Shown piece after piece: positions 1 through 6,968 of a stretch of 8,791 nucleotides of DNA. How positions within the stretch are numbered: position 1 is the first letter of the stretch; each line of letters begins with the position of its first letter. The DNA lies in assembly GCA_002791035.1 (NCBI GenBank), contig PFWG01000010.1, positions 15,986 through 24,776 of the forward strand, read 5' to 3'. The position numbers and the translations under genes are program-made. The notes under the pieces are model-generated. The model made no database searches. It was not told the origin of the DNA and worked only from the letters and a program-made list of their open reading frames with translations. This DNA comes from Candidatus Portnoybacteria bacterium CG_4_9_14_3_um_filter_43_11 (lineage in GTDB: Bacteria; Patescibacteriota; Minisyncoccia; Portnoybacterales; UBA2143).

Positions 1-1771
1 GCTCAATATGCGGCCCGCCGCAAATTTCTTGGCTGAAAACTTCTTTATCGTTGCCAACAGTATAAACTTTAACTCTTTCGCCGTATTTTGATTCAAACAC
101 TCCCGCCGCTCCCTGTTTTTTGGCTTCGTCTAAAGACATTTCCTCGCAGACAACCGGCAGGTCTTTTTTAATAACTTCGTTAACTAAATCTTCTACCTGT
201 TTTTTTTGCTCGTCGGTTAGTTTCTCCGGCCAGGAAAAATCAAAGCGGAGCCGTTCGGCGGTGATATTGCTCCCTTTCTGGGTAACGCTGTCATTTAAAA
301 CTTTTCTTAAAGCGGCTAAAAGCAGATGAGCGGCAGTATGAAGCTTTTTAGTCTTTTCGCCGGCGTCGGCCAACCCGCCCCTGAATTTGCCTGCTGATGC
401 CGTCCGGGAAAGTTCCTGGTGTTTTTTTAGTTCCTGTTGAAATTCTTCTTCATCCACCTGAATTCCTTTTTCTTCGGCTAATTCTTTGGTCATTTCAATT
501 GGAAAGCCATAGGTCTGATAAAGATTAAAGGCCTCTCGACCGCTTATCTCGCGCTTTTCAAACTCTTTCAATCCCTTTTCCAGCGTTTTCTTAAATCTTG
601 TCTCTTCCTCATCCAAATTACTCAAAACAAAATCTTTGTTTCTTTCCAGCTCCGGATAAACATCTTTATAGTCATCTATCACGACTTGAGTAATTTCTTT
701 AATCCACAAATCGTTTTTAATTCCTAATTGCCGGCCGTACCTAACCGCCCTTCTAATCAGCCGGCGGACAATATATCCCTGGTCGGTATTGGACGGCGCG
801 ATTCCCTTGTCGTCGGCCATAATAAAAGTCGCGGCTTTAATATGGTCGGCGATAATTTCAAAAGCCGCCGCGTTCCCCTGATACTTTTTGCCGCCCGAAA
901 TCTGGCTGATTTTTCTCAAGATATTGACAAATAAATCCGTTTCAAAGACATTGTTTTTCCCTTCGGAAACCATAGTCATTCTTTCCAGCCCGCCGCCAAA
1001 GTCAACGTTTTTTTGCGGCAACGGCTCAAACCCTTTGTTGGTCTTGACAAACTCCATAAAAACGTTATTGCCTATTTCAATAAATCTTCCGCAATCGCAA
1101 TTGACATGGCAGGGCAAATCTTTAAACTTGGAATTTTCATGCTTTTTTAAGTTTGCTCCCAAGTCGTAAAACATCTCCGAATCAGGTCCGCCCGGCTCGC
1201 CAACCGGCATGTTGGCCGGAACGCCGGAACGTGACCACCAGTTTTTGTTGTCATCGTAGTAAAAAATGCGCCCGTCTCGCATCCCGTTTTTTTCGGCGAA
1301 ATCAACATCTTTCGCCTCAATCCCTTTTCCCTTGAAAAGTTTTTTCCAGATTTCAACCGACTCCTTATCTCTTTCTATGCCAGTCTCCTTGTTGCCCCGA
1401 TAAACCGTAACATAAACTTTTTTTGGGTCCAGTTTTAATTCCTCCAGAAGAAATTCCCACATCCAGGAAAGTTGCTCTTTTTTAAAATAATCGCCCAAAG
1501 ACCAATTGCCCAGCATTTCAAAAAAAGTCGTGTGCCGGCTGTCGCCGACCTCTTCTATATCCTCCGCCCGGAATGATTTTTGAGAATTAGCCAAACGCTG
1601 TCCCCGGGGATGCTTTTCGCCCAAAAGATAAGGAATCAACGGTTGCATTCCCGAACCGATAAACAAAGAAGTCGGGTCGTTTTCCGGAATTAAAGAAGCA
1701 CTGGGTAAAACAGCGTGGCCCTTTGATTTGAAAAAATTAAGGTATTTTTCTCTTAATTCTTTTGCGGTCAT
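1..1771 (-). CDS. alaS: Alanyl-tRNA synthetase, compact type, 3' end outside window
   Basis: This cytoplasmic enzyme charges tRNA-Ala with alanine and hydrolyses mischarged Ser- or Gly-tRNA-Ala. 590 codons are visible and no stop is reached. The class II catalytic core shows FIGSGMQPLIPYLLG (residues 37-51), motif 2 around RHTTFFEMLGNWSLGDYFK (79-97), the EPGGPDSEMF signature, and a motif 3 region with GGGLERM. The editing domain has its full zinc-type set: HTAAH (H478, H482) and CGGPH (C584, H588). The link from the catalytic part to HTAAH is short, and the usual beta-barrel segment with its ESGGQ-like signature is missing. H478 compares with about H564 in E. coli. The ATG overlaps the TGA of the ATPase gene as ATGA, and a GAGG element lies 7 bases upstream, so the start is secure. 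Similar compact forms occur, as I recall, in candidate-phyla bacteria. Whether a C-Ala domain follows cannot be seen. Confidence 0.96.
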   Translation of the reverse strand, partial: MTAKELREKYLNFFKSKGHAVLPSASLIPENDPTSLFIGSGMQPLIPYLLGEKHPRGQRLANSQKSFRAEDIEEVGDSRHTTFFEMLGNWSLGDYFKKEQLSWMWEFLLEELKLDPKKVYVTVYRGNKETGIERDKESVEIWKKLFKGKGIEAKDVDFAEKNGMRDGRIFYYDDNKNWWSRSGVPANMPVGEPGGPDSEMFYDLGANLKKHENSKFKDLPCHVNCDCGRFIEIGNNVFMEFVKTNKGFEPLPQKNVDFGGGLERMTMVSEGKNNVFETDLFVNILRKISQISGGKKYQGNAAAFEIIADHIKAATFIMADDKGIAPSNTDQGYIVRRLIRRAVRYGRQLGIKNDLWIKEITQVVIDDYKDVYPELERNKDFVLSNLDEEETRFKKTLEKGLKEFEKREISGREAFNLYQTYGFPIEMTKELAEEKGIQVDEEEFQQELKKHQELSRTASAGKFRGGLADAGEKTKKLHTAAHLLLAALRKVLNDSVTQKGSNITAERLRFDFSWPEKLTDEQKKQVEDLVNEVIKKDLPVVCEEMSLDEAKKQGAAGVFESKYGERVKVYTVGNDKEVFSQEICGGPHIE

Positions 1772-3552
1772 ACTTTTTCCTCTTCTCTCCGGCTATTTTT
1801 CAATTCTTTTCCGATCGCTTCCTCTAAGGTTTCTCTTAGTCCTTTTAAGTCTACTTCTTTTCTCTGTCGAGCCCTTTTAAATGGAATAGGTTCTTTATTT
1901 AAAGCGTCTTTAAGAGAAACGGCCGGCTTTACTTTTTCTTTTTTCCCGTTTGCGGCGGCGCTTGAACCGCTCCCAAACTCTATGCCTAAATTTTCTAACT
2001 CCGACGGCGAGGCCGGCGCTGGTTCCAACGGCTCTTTTTTAACCAGCTCTTTTTCAACCTTAGGAGCAAACCTTAATGGGATTTCCTCGCCTTTTCTGAC
2101 TTTGTCCAGACATTCCTTGCAATAGACCGGCCTCTTGCCGTCCGGCTCAAAACCAACTTCGGCGACTTTGCCGCAGCTCCAGCAATTAGTCTTAAACTTC
2201 GGAGATGACGATTTATTACCGTCTATTTTGGACGCTCTATTAATGTCCGTCTCTTCTTTCGCTTCCATTGTCATCAAGCTCCATTTGGTGATTTTACTTT
2301 CCACTTCTTCCCTGGGCTTGGCATACCGCTCTCTGGAAACTTTAATGATCTTATCTCTTTGGCCGTTAACCCCGGTACCCATCGGCGGCAAAGTCGTGGC
2401 CGAAAAGGGACGGCAACTCACCCCGTCAATCATCATTCTTAGATAAATATTGTAATTGTCCAAATTAACCAAATCCTGAATAAGAAACTCCGGCGAAAAT
2501 TCTTTTTCCAAGAATTCGGCGTCGGCCGCCCCGACCCGGAATGAAATCATCGTCCCGACATTGCCAAAGACCGAATCGCGAACTTTGGTTGTCGTGTCGG
2601 TGACCAATTGGCCAACATATTGGTGGGCAATAATCAGGTTTAAGCGGTACTTTCTGGCTTCGGATAAAATGCTGGCAAACGAATCAGTGGCAAAGTTTTG
2701 GAATTCGTCTACATAGAGGTAAAAATCTTTCCGCCTTTCTTCCGGCATCCTCACTCTCTCCATCGCCGCCAACTGGATTTTAGTAATCAGCATCGCTCCC
2801 AATAGCTGGGAATTATCTTCTCCGATTCTACCCTTGGAAACATTAATCAGAAGAATTTTGCCGTTGTTCATTATCTCCGGAATATTAATCGTGCTTTTGG
2901 ACTGGCCGACAATATTGCGGGTTAAAGAACTGGAAAGAAACTGGCCGACTTTGTTCTGAATCGGCGCAATGGCTTCGTTCCTGAATTGGTCCCGCCAACT
3001 GGCATATTCATTCAACCAAAACGACCGGACAACCGGATCTTTAACGTTGGCTAAGGCCTTTTGGCGATAATCACGGTCAACTAAAATCCTAATAATGCCT
3101 AAAAGCGTCGCGCCGGGCGTATCTAAAAGGGCCAGGACGCAGTTGTTTAAAATATATTCCATTCGCGCCGACCAGACATTGGCCCAAATTTTGGTAAAAA
3201 TCCCCATCAAATCCGAAGCGACCAAATGTTTGTATTTGAGATCGGAAACCTCTAAAATATTAAAACCAATCGGATAATCAGTATCAACCGGATTAAAATA
3301 GATGACGTCATTGATTCGATGGGACGGAACGCAATCCGCGATTTCCTCAACAAATTCGCCGTGCGGGTCAACAATGCAAATCCCTTCGCCATTGTTGATA
3401 TCCTGCAGGGCCATATTTTTCAACAGGACAGTTTTACCGACGCCGCTCTTTCCGATAACGTACATGTGTTGGCGCCGGTCGCGGGATTTAATGCCAAAAA
3501 CCTTTTCCGTCCCCCGATAGTTTGTTTTAGCGAATAAGGTGATATTTTCCAT
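1768..3552 (-). CDS. TraD/VirD4-like conjugation-type ATPase with C-terminal zinc ribbon
   Basis: This is a 594-residue P-loop motor of the HerA/VirD4/TraD class, which use ATP to move DNA or protein substrates through or along a membrane complex. Walker A is GKSGVGKT (residues 34-41). The strand CIVDPHGEF follows at 59-67. Walker B is FYLYVDEFQNF (277-287, acidic pair D282-E283), followed by a TraG/TraD C-terminal-like segment (SEARKYRLNLIIAHQ, 297-311). The N-terminus has no membrane helix, so anchoring probably comes from the product of the gene just upstream. After the motor come CWSC (457-460) and CKEC (478-481), an exact CxxC-x17-CxxC zinc ribbon, then a charged, proline-rich linker and a terminal helix-like segment near 567-585 (VDLKGLRETLEEAIGKEL). 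No Shine-Dalgarno is evident; 18 bases separate it from the upstream stop. The substrate (DNA uptake, conjugation or other) cannot be told, as no relaxase or pore gene is nearby. Confidence 0.88.
   Translation of the reverse strand: MENITLFAKTNYRGTEKVFGIKSRDRRQHMYVIGKSGVGKTVLLKNMALQDINNGEGICIVDPHGEFVEEIADCVPSHRINDVIYFNPVDTDYPIGFNILEVSDLKYKHLVASDLMGIFTKIWANVWSARMEYILNNCVLALLDTPGATLLGIIRILVDRDYRQKALANVKDPVVRSFWLNEYASWRDQFRNEAIAPIQNKVGQFLSSSLTRNIVGQSKSTINIPEIMNNGKILLINVSKGRIGEDNSQLLGAMLITKIQLAAMERVRMPEERRKDFYLYVDEFQNFATDSFASILSEARKYRLNLIIAHQYVGQLVTDTTTKVRDSVFGNVGTMISFRVGAADAEFLEKEFSPEFLIQDLVNLDNYNIYLRMMIDGVSCRPFSATTLPPMGTGVNGQRDKIIKVSRERYAKPREEVESKITKWSLMTMEAKEETDINRASKIDGNKSSSPKFKTNCWSCGKVAEVGFEPDGKRPVYCKECLDKVRKGEEIPLRFAPKVEKELVKKEPLEPAPASPSELENLGIEFGSGSSAAANGKKEKVKPAVSLKDALNKEPIPFKRARQRKEVDLKGLRETLEEAIGKELKNSRREEEKV
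1779..1782 (-). promoter_or_regulatory. Shine-Dalgarno sequence of alaS
   Basis: GAGG (within AAGAGGAAAAAGTATG on the minus strand) lies 7 bases before the alaS ATG, inside the last codons of the ATPase gene. With the 4-base ATGA overlap it suggests translational coupling. It is the only well-spaced Shine-Dalgarno site I see before a start in this window. Confidence 0.7.
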
Positions 3553-3570
3553 TGATATAATTTAGCGCGA

Positions 3571-4932
3571 TTACCCCACCGGCAGTCCGATGGGCGGTTC
3601 AGCTTTTCTGGCTTCAACCTTCGGTATCAACGGCGCCTTGACCGGCTCCGCCGGGAAGTGATAAACCGTCGCCAGTTCTTCTATGCTAAAAGTAAACGGT
3701 CGGCTTTTAGACAGAAACCAGTTTAAGATTGGCAGCCGATCAAGGAAAAGTTCTTTCATATACGGAATGTATTTGGAATATTGAACAAATTCTCTTTTCT
3801 GGTAATCGTTATAAATCCTTTTGGCGCGATACAGCTCTCTTTGGTCTTTAATCTGGATAACATAATCAATATCCGGAGAAATCTTGCTGTTGGGCTTAAG
3901 GCCGTTTAAAATCTGGTCATTGAATTGCTTGTAGGCGCCATTGATGGCGTTGACATTAGACCTGTTAAAGACGTCTTTCTGGGCTAAATAGACGAATCGA
4001 ATAACGGTTTCAAAGCCAAGTTTTGAAATATTTTTTTCAATCGCCTTGATAACTTCTCGTTCTCCAAGAGAAAGATTGACTTCTTTATCTTTGGCTTCTT
4101 CTGTTTGGTCCGCGGGCGGTCCTCCGACAATCAGTTTGTGGGCGACTACCTTGGAAGCATCCTTCCAGGCAACCGTTTCTTTTTTAATTAACCCCGGCTT
4201 TTTTTCTTCTTTTCTCCCTAGCAGTCCATCTCTTAATTTTATCCCGTCATCTCTCCATTGGTCCCCAACTGGTCGAACAAGCATCTGGATCCAAATTTGC
4301 TCGCTGGAAGTCAGTTTACTCATTACTTCAAATAGAGACGAGAGCGGATCTATCCTTTGCTCTTCCAATACGATGTCTTTCTCAAAATCCAGATAGGTCC
4401 GGATGGGATAGGCGTCTTCTTTGGATAGAATATATTCCGTTCCCCAGAGGGTGTATTCCTCATTGGGAATGTCATCGGGAAAAGCGTGGACATAGTCGGA
4501 TGCCAAACGAATTTCCGCTTCCGGATATTGGCCGTAGATATGCGATTCGGCTAAATTGCGGAATTTTGACTCAACTCTGACTAAAAAACGGATTTCGCCG
4601 CCGAAACTGACCATTTCCATACTCGCCCAGGTCTGGACTTTCCCCTTCCAATATTTGTCTTCAAACGTGGCGCTTCCTTGGATGCCGTGAAGACCGGCAA
4701 AAAACTGCTCCATTGCCCGAGCGGTCTTTTTCATGTTTTTTGGCGGGGTAACCTCTAAAAGCGCCCAGTCCAACTCATTAATAAATATGGTTCTTCTCCA
4801 TTTTAACCATAAATCCCTGGCTAAAACAAAAAAAAGCCAGGGAATCCAAATCCACCACAGGGAGAGCAGGAATCCTATGGCAAATAAAACGACTGACAAA
4901 GCAAGTGAAATTGTCGTTAAAAAACTCTCCAT
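3571..4932 (-). CDS. Membrane-anchored protein of unknown function, probable partner of the downstream ATPase
   Basis: I do not recognise a named family with certainty. The protein has 453 residues. Residues about 5-38 form a very hydrophobic segment (one long or two short membrane helices, with WWIWIPWLFF), followed by basic residues (LWLKWRR), so the remainder is probably cytoplasmic. The soluble part contains WALLEVTPPKN (56-66), a region of charged strands and helices, a charged, probably flexible stretch near 238-290, and a C-terminal motif FSIEELATVYHFP (415-427), followed by a proline-rich tail PKVEARKAEPPIGLPVG. From memory, this tail type precedes the motor domain in longer membrane-bound TraD-like proteins, so the gene probably encodes the membrane half of a two-gene coupling complex. 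It lies 18 bases upstream of the ATPase gene and in the same frame, separated by two TAA codons. The ATG lies directly behind a strong -10 box and has no Shine-Dalgarno. Confidence 0.82.
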   Translation of the reverse strand: MESFLTTISLALSVVLFAIGFLLSLWWIWIPWLFFVLARDLWLKWRRTIFINELDWALLEVTPPKNMKKTARAMEQFFAGLHGIQGSATFEDKYWKGKVQTWASMEMVSFGGEIRFLVRVESKFRNLAESHIYGQYPEAEIRLASDYVHAFPDDIPNEEYTLWGTEYILSKEDAYPIRTYLDFEKDIVLEEQRIDPLSSLFEVMSKLTSSEQIWIQMLVRPVGDQWRDDGIKLRDGLLGRKEEKKPGLIKKETVAWKDASKVVAHKLIVGGPPADQTEEAKDKEVNLSLGEREVIKAIEKNISKLGFETVIRFVYLAQKDVFNRSNVNAINGAYKQFNDQILNGLKPNSKISPDIDYVIQIKDQRELYRAKRIYNDYQKREFVQYSKYIPYMKELFLDRLPILNWFLSKSRPFTFSIEELATVYHFPAEPVKAPLIPKVEARKAEPPIGLPVG

Positions 4933-4939
4933 TGACTAT

Positions 4940-4968
4940 ATTATACCACTAAATTTACTTTTTAAAAA
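4940..4968 (-). promoter_or_regulatory. Extended -10 promoter, predicted leaderless transcript
   Basis: On the minus strand TGGTATAAT (4948-4940) is a perfect TATAAT with an extended TGn element. The matching -35 position (4968-4963, TTTTTA, 17-base spacer) is weak, which is usual for extended -10 promoters. Counting 7 bases from the end of the -10 puts the transcription start at about 4933, an A next to the ATG at 4932. The mRNA for the membrane protein, ATPase and alaS would then be essentially leaderless. No convincing terminator separates this promoter from the regulator gene upstream. Confidence 0.65.
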
Positions 4969-4990
4969 ACGCTCAAACGGAAAAATCCCC

Positions 4991-6028
4991 CTATTTTTTA
5001 ATAAAAGAATATCGGCCTTGTTCATTCTTGGAAAAATATTCTTTGTTTTGAAGGTTGATTAAAATAGTGTTGGGCTTGGTCATTCTGCTTTCCATAACTT
5101 TTTTCACAATCTCATCTTTGGCCAGCGGTCCGTTCTCTTTTAAAATTCGGCTAATGACATCTTTAATTGTCCCCGGCTGATAGCCCCAGTCGCGCAAAGC
5201 GTAAATTCCACGGCCGACCAGAATAAAGCGGTCGTCTTTAATTAGCTCGTTGTGGACGGTCTGCGCTTGGGCAACAGAAGAGCCCAAGCCGGCCCGATTG
5301 ATTAAATCAGTCACTTCCCGGAAGTGCAGCGGCTGACCGTGTTGTTTTAAAACAATGTAGGCCTTGTCTTTGGCGCCGCGCGGGTTGATTTCCGGCCAAT
5401 GGGACAATCCAAAATGGCCAGAATTGTTTTGGCTGATTTTTCTGGCGGCGTCAAGATAGGAATTTAAGGCCTTCTTATCTATGCCACCGTTCCACTGCTT
5501 GGAATAATTTAAAATTTGTTCAAAAGGAATTATCTTGCCTTCTTTATTTATTTTGCCGATTAAAAAATCAACTAGCGCTTCAACTTTCTTAAGCGATTCG
5601 TCCGAATTGGTCCAAAGCGGATGAAATTTATCTGAACCGACAAAACGCCGGTACGGTTCGCCAACCGTTAGGGTAAAGAAAATTGCTCCTCTTTCCGGAT
5701 GGATTTGGTCTACCCCGGTCATAGAAGAAAGCAGTCGCTCTTCGCGGACAACCTGGCCTTCTTTATTCAAAAAAGCGTCAATTGTCTTAAAAACCGGCTT
5801 TAAGGCATTAATCGCCGATGAATTTTTCAAATCCGAAAAAGCGGCGTCTTCTATTTGGCGGACTCGCTCTCTGGTGATGCCGTATTTCCGGCCGATTTCT
5901 TCCAGAGTCCTCTTTTGGCCGTCTTCCAGGCCATAACGCAAAGAAATAATGTCTTTCGTCCTCTGATTTGAAATCCCGTTCAGAGCATCTAAAACCAATG
6001 TTTGGTAATTGTAACTGCTGGTATTCAT
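4991..6028 (-). CDS. Putative transcription regulator: sigma-70 region 4-like HTH plus HARE-HTH
   Basis: This 345-residue DNA-binding protein is most likely a regulator or RNA polymerase accessory factor. Residues about 18-68 match sigma-70 region 4: DIISLRYGL, then TLEEIGRKYGITRERVRQIE (41-60), a helix-turn-helix like the one that reads -35 boxes. No region 2 is present, so it should not act as a full sigma factor. Residues about 218-285 look like a HARE-HTH winged helix (KAYIVLKQHGQPLHFREVT, then VHNELIKDDRFILVGRGIYAL), the domain found in the delta subunit (RpoE) of Firmicute polymerase. Residues 286-345 (DVISRILKENGPLAKDEIV onward) look like a further winged helix. The middle (75-215) is unassigned but has a GLSHWPEINPRG patch I recall from candidate-phyla homologues. 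The ATG follows a good promoter with a leader of only about 7 bases and no Shine-Dalgarno. It ends in TAG. Confidence 0.88.
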   Translation of the reverse strand: MNTSSYNYQTLVLDALNGISNQRTKDIISLRYGLEDGQKRTLEEIGRKYGITRERVRQIEDAAFSDLKNSSAINALKPVFKTIDAFLNKEGQVVREERLLSSMTGVDQIHPERGAIFFTLTVGEPYRRFVGSDKFHPLWTNSDESLKKVEALVDFLIGKINKEGKIIPFEQILNYSKQWNGGIDKKALNSYLDAARKISQNNSGHFGLSHWPEINPRGAKDKAYIVLKQHGQPLHFREVTDLINRAGLGSSVAQAQTVHNELIKDDRFILVGRGIYALRDWGYQPGTIKDVISRILKENGPLAKDEIVKKVMESRMTKPNTILINLQNKEYFSKNEQGRYSFIKK

Positions 6029-6041
6029 AAAGGATATTTTA

Positions 6042-6070
6042 AGTTTAACACATTATTTATCGCTCGTCAA
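6042..6070 (-). promoter_or_regulatory. Sigma-70-type promoter of the HTH regulator gene
   Basis: On the minus strand TTGACG (6070-6065) is followed, after exactly 17 bases, by TAAACT (6047-6042), matching the -35 consensus at 5 of 6 positions and the -10 at 4 of 6. The predicted start is an A near 6035, leaving a leader of about 7 bases before the ATG at 6028. That leader has no room for a Shine-Dalgarno site, and none is present. The promoter begins immediately after the secF stop, so the regulator gene is probably a separate transcription unit from secDF, though read-through is possible. Confidence 0.65.
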
Positions 6071-6073
6071 TAT

Positions 6074-6961
6074 TTAATTATTTTTTCCGCTATGCCAGGA
6101 AACCAGCAGTGAACTAGCCACAAAAATAGACGAATATGTGCCAAAAAATATACCTAACATCAAAAGCAAAGAAAAATATTTGGTCGTTTCTCCGCCAAAA
6201 ACATAAATTGCCAGCAAAGTCAGCAGGACGGTTAATGAAGTATTGATGGAGCGGCCCATGGTCTGGTTGATGCTGGCGTTGACCGTCTCCTCAAAACTTT
6301 TGCTCCCGCTCTGGCGCAAATTCTCGCGGATCCGATCAAAAACCACGATGGTATCGTGCACCGAAAAACCTAAGATTGTCAAAATACCGGTCACAAACAA
6401 TAAATCTATCTCCGCGCCGAGATAATGGCCCAAGATAGAAAAAATTCCGACTGGAATAAAAACATCGTGGAACAAAGCGATGACCGCCGCGACGCCGTAT
6501 TGCCAAGAAGCCACTGGACGCGAAACTTTGCGGAAGACCCAAGTAATATAAATCACAATCAATAAAAGCACCATCAAAATCGCGCCGTACGCTTTCTTTT
6601 TAAGTTCTTGGCCGATGACCGGCCCGATTGACTCAAATCTTTTTTCCTCCAGTTCGCCCAAGTTAGCAAGTTCCGCCAAGACCTTTTGATGCGTTTCCTC
6701 GTTAACATCTTTCAGGCGCAAAAACAAACCCGTTGGTCCGGTCAACTGAATATTGACGCCGCCCAAATCCAACGGCGCCAACCGGTCGTGAATCGCTTGG
6801 ACTTCTGGCCGCGCGCCGACATATTCCACCTCGAGCAAAGAGCCGCCTTTAAAATCAATCCCAAAACGCAAGCCCCAAAAAATGACGCTAAAAATTCCCG
6901 CCGCGATCAGCGCCAGTGAAAATCCATAAAATATTTTTCTTTTCCTGACAATATTTAACAT
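6074..6961 (-). CDS. secF: Protein translocase subunit SecF
   Basis: SecF pairs with SecD in the cytoplasmic membrane and uses the proton gradient to help pull exported proteins through SecYEG. From the ATG at 6961 it has 295 residues, normal for a bacterial SecF. A first helix (about 10-30) is followed by GIDFKGGSLLEVEY (34-47), a periplasmic domain, FESIGPVIGQELKKKA (109-124), and five further helices (about 124-143, 153-174, 183-202, 238-256, 262-287). The conserved loop is GFSVHDTIVVFDRIREN (198-214), with His where E. coli has Asn. INQTMGRSINTS (231-242) follows. A TTG at 6991 could add ten residues (MASRRRIKKT) and has an AAGGA 7 bases before it, overlapping secD. I chose the ATG because MLNIVRKRKIFYGF resembles family N-termini and it falls 7 bases after the secD stop. 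It ends in TAA. Confidence 0.94.
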   Translation of the reverse strand: MLNIVRKRKIFYGFSLALIAAGIFSVIFWGLRFGIDFKGGSLLEVEYVGARPEVQAIHDRLAPLDLGGVNIQLTGPTGLFLRLKDVNEETHQKVLAELANLGELEEKRFESIGPVIGQELKKKAYGAILMVLLLIVIYITWVFRKVSRPVASWQYGVAAVIALFHDVFIPVGIFSILGHYLGAEIDLLFVTGILTILGFSVHDTIVVFDRIRENLRQSGSKSFEETVNASINQTMGRSINTSLTVLLTLLAIYVFGGETTKYFSLLLMLGIFFGTYSSIFVASSLLVSWHSGKNN

Positions 6962-6968
6962 GGTTTTT

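Noticed and set aside
120..1356. Several open frames of 60-110 codons on both strands within alaS.
   Set aside because: They are antisense or out-of-frame to a strongly conserved gene, have no family features or ribosome-binding sites, and are shadows.
1768..3552. TraD-like ATPase as evidence of an integrated conjugative element.
   Set aside because: No relaxase, integrase, direct repeats or tRNA attachment site is visible, and the gene is embedded between housekeeping genes.
3550..3573. The gap between the membrane protein and ATPase genes as a single nonsense mutation splitting one gene.
   Set aside because: The frames match, but two separate TAA codons lie in the gap and the downstream ATG begins a natural ATPase N-terminus. 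A two-gene arrangement fits better than a recent break.
4933..4995. Possible terminator after the HTH regulator gene (A-rich/T-rich pairing around GGGGG).
   Set aside because: The stem would be about six A-T pairs only, and no proper U-run follows a stable hairpin. The stretch is better explained by the promoter.
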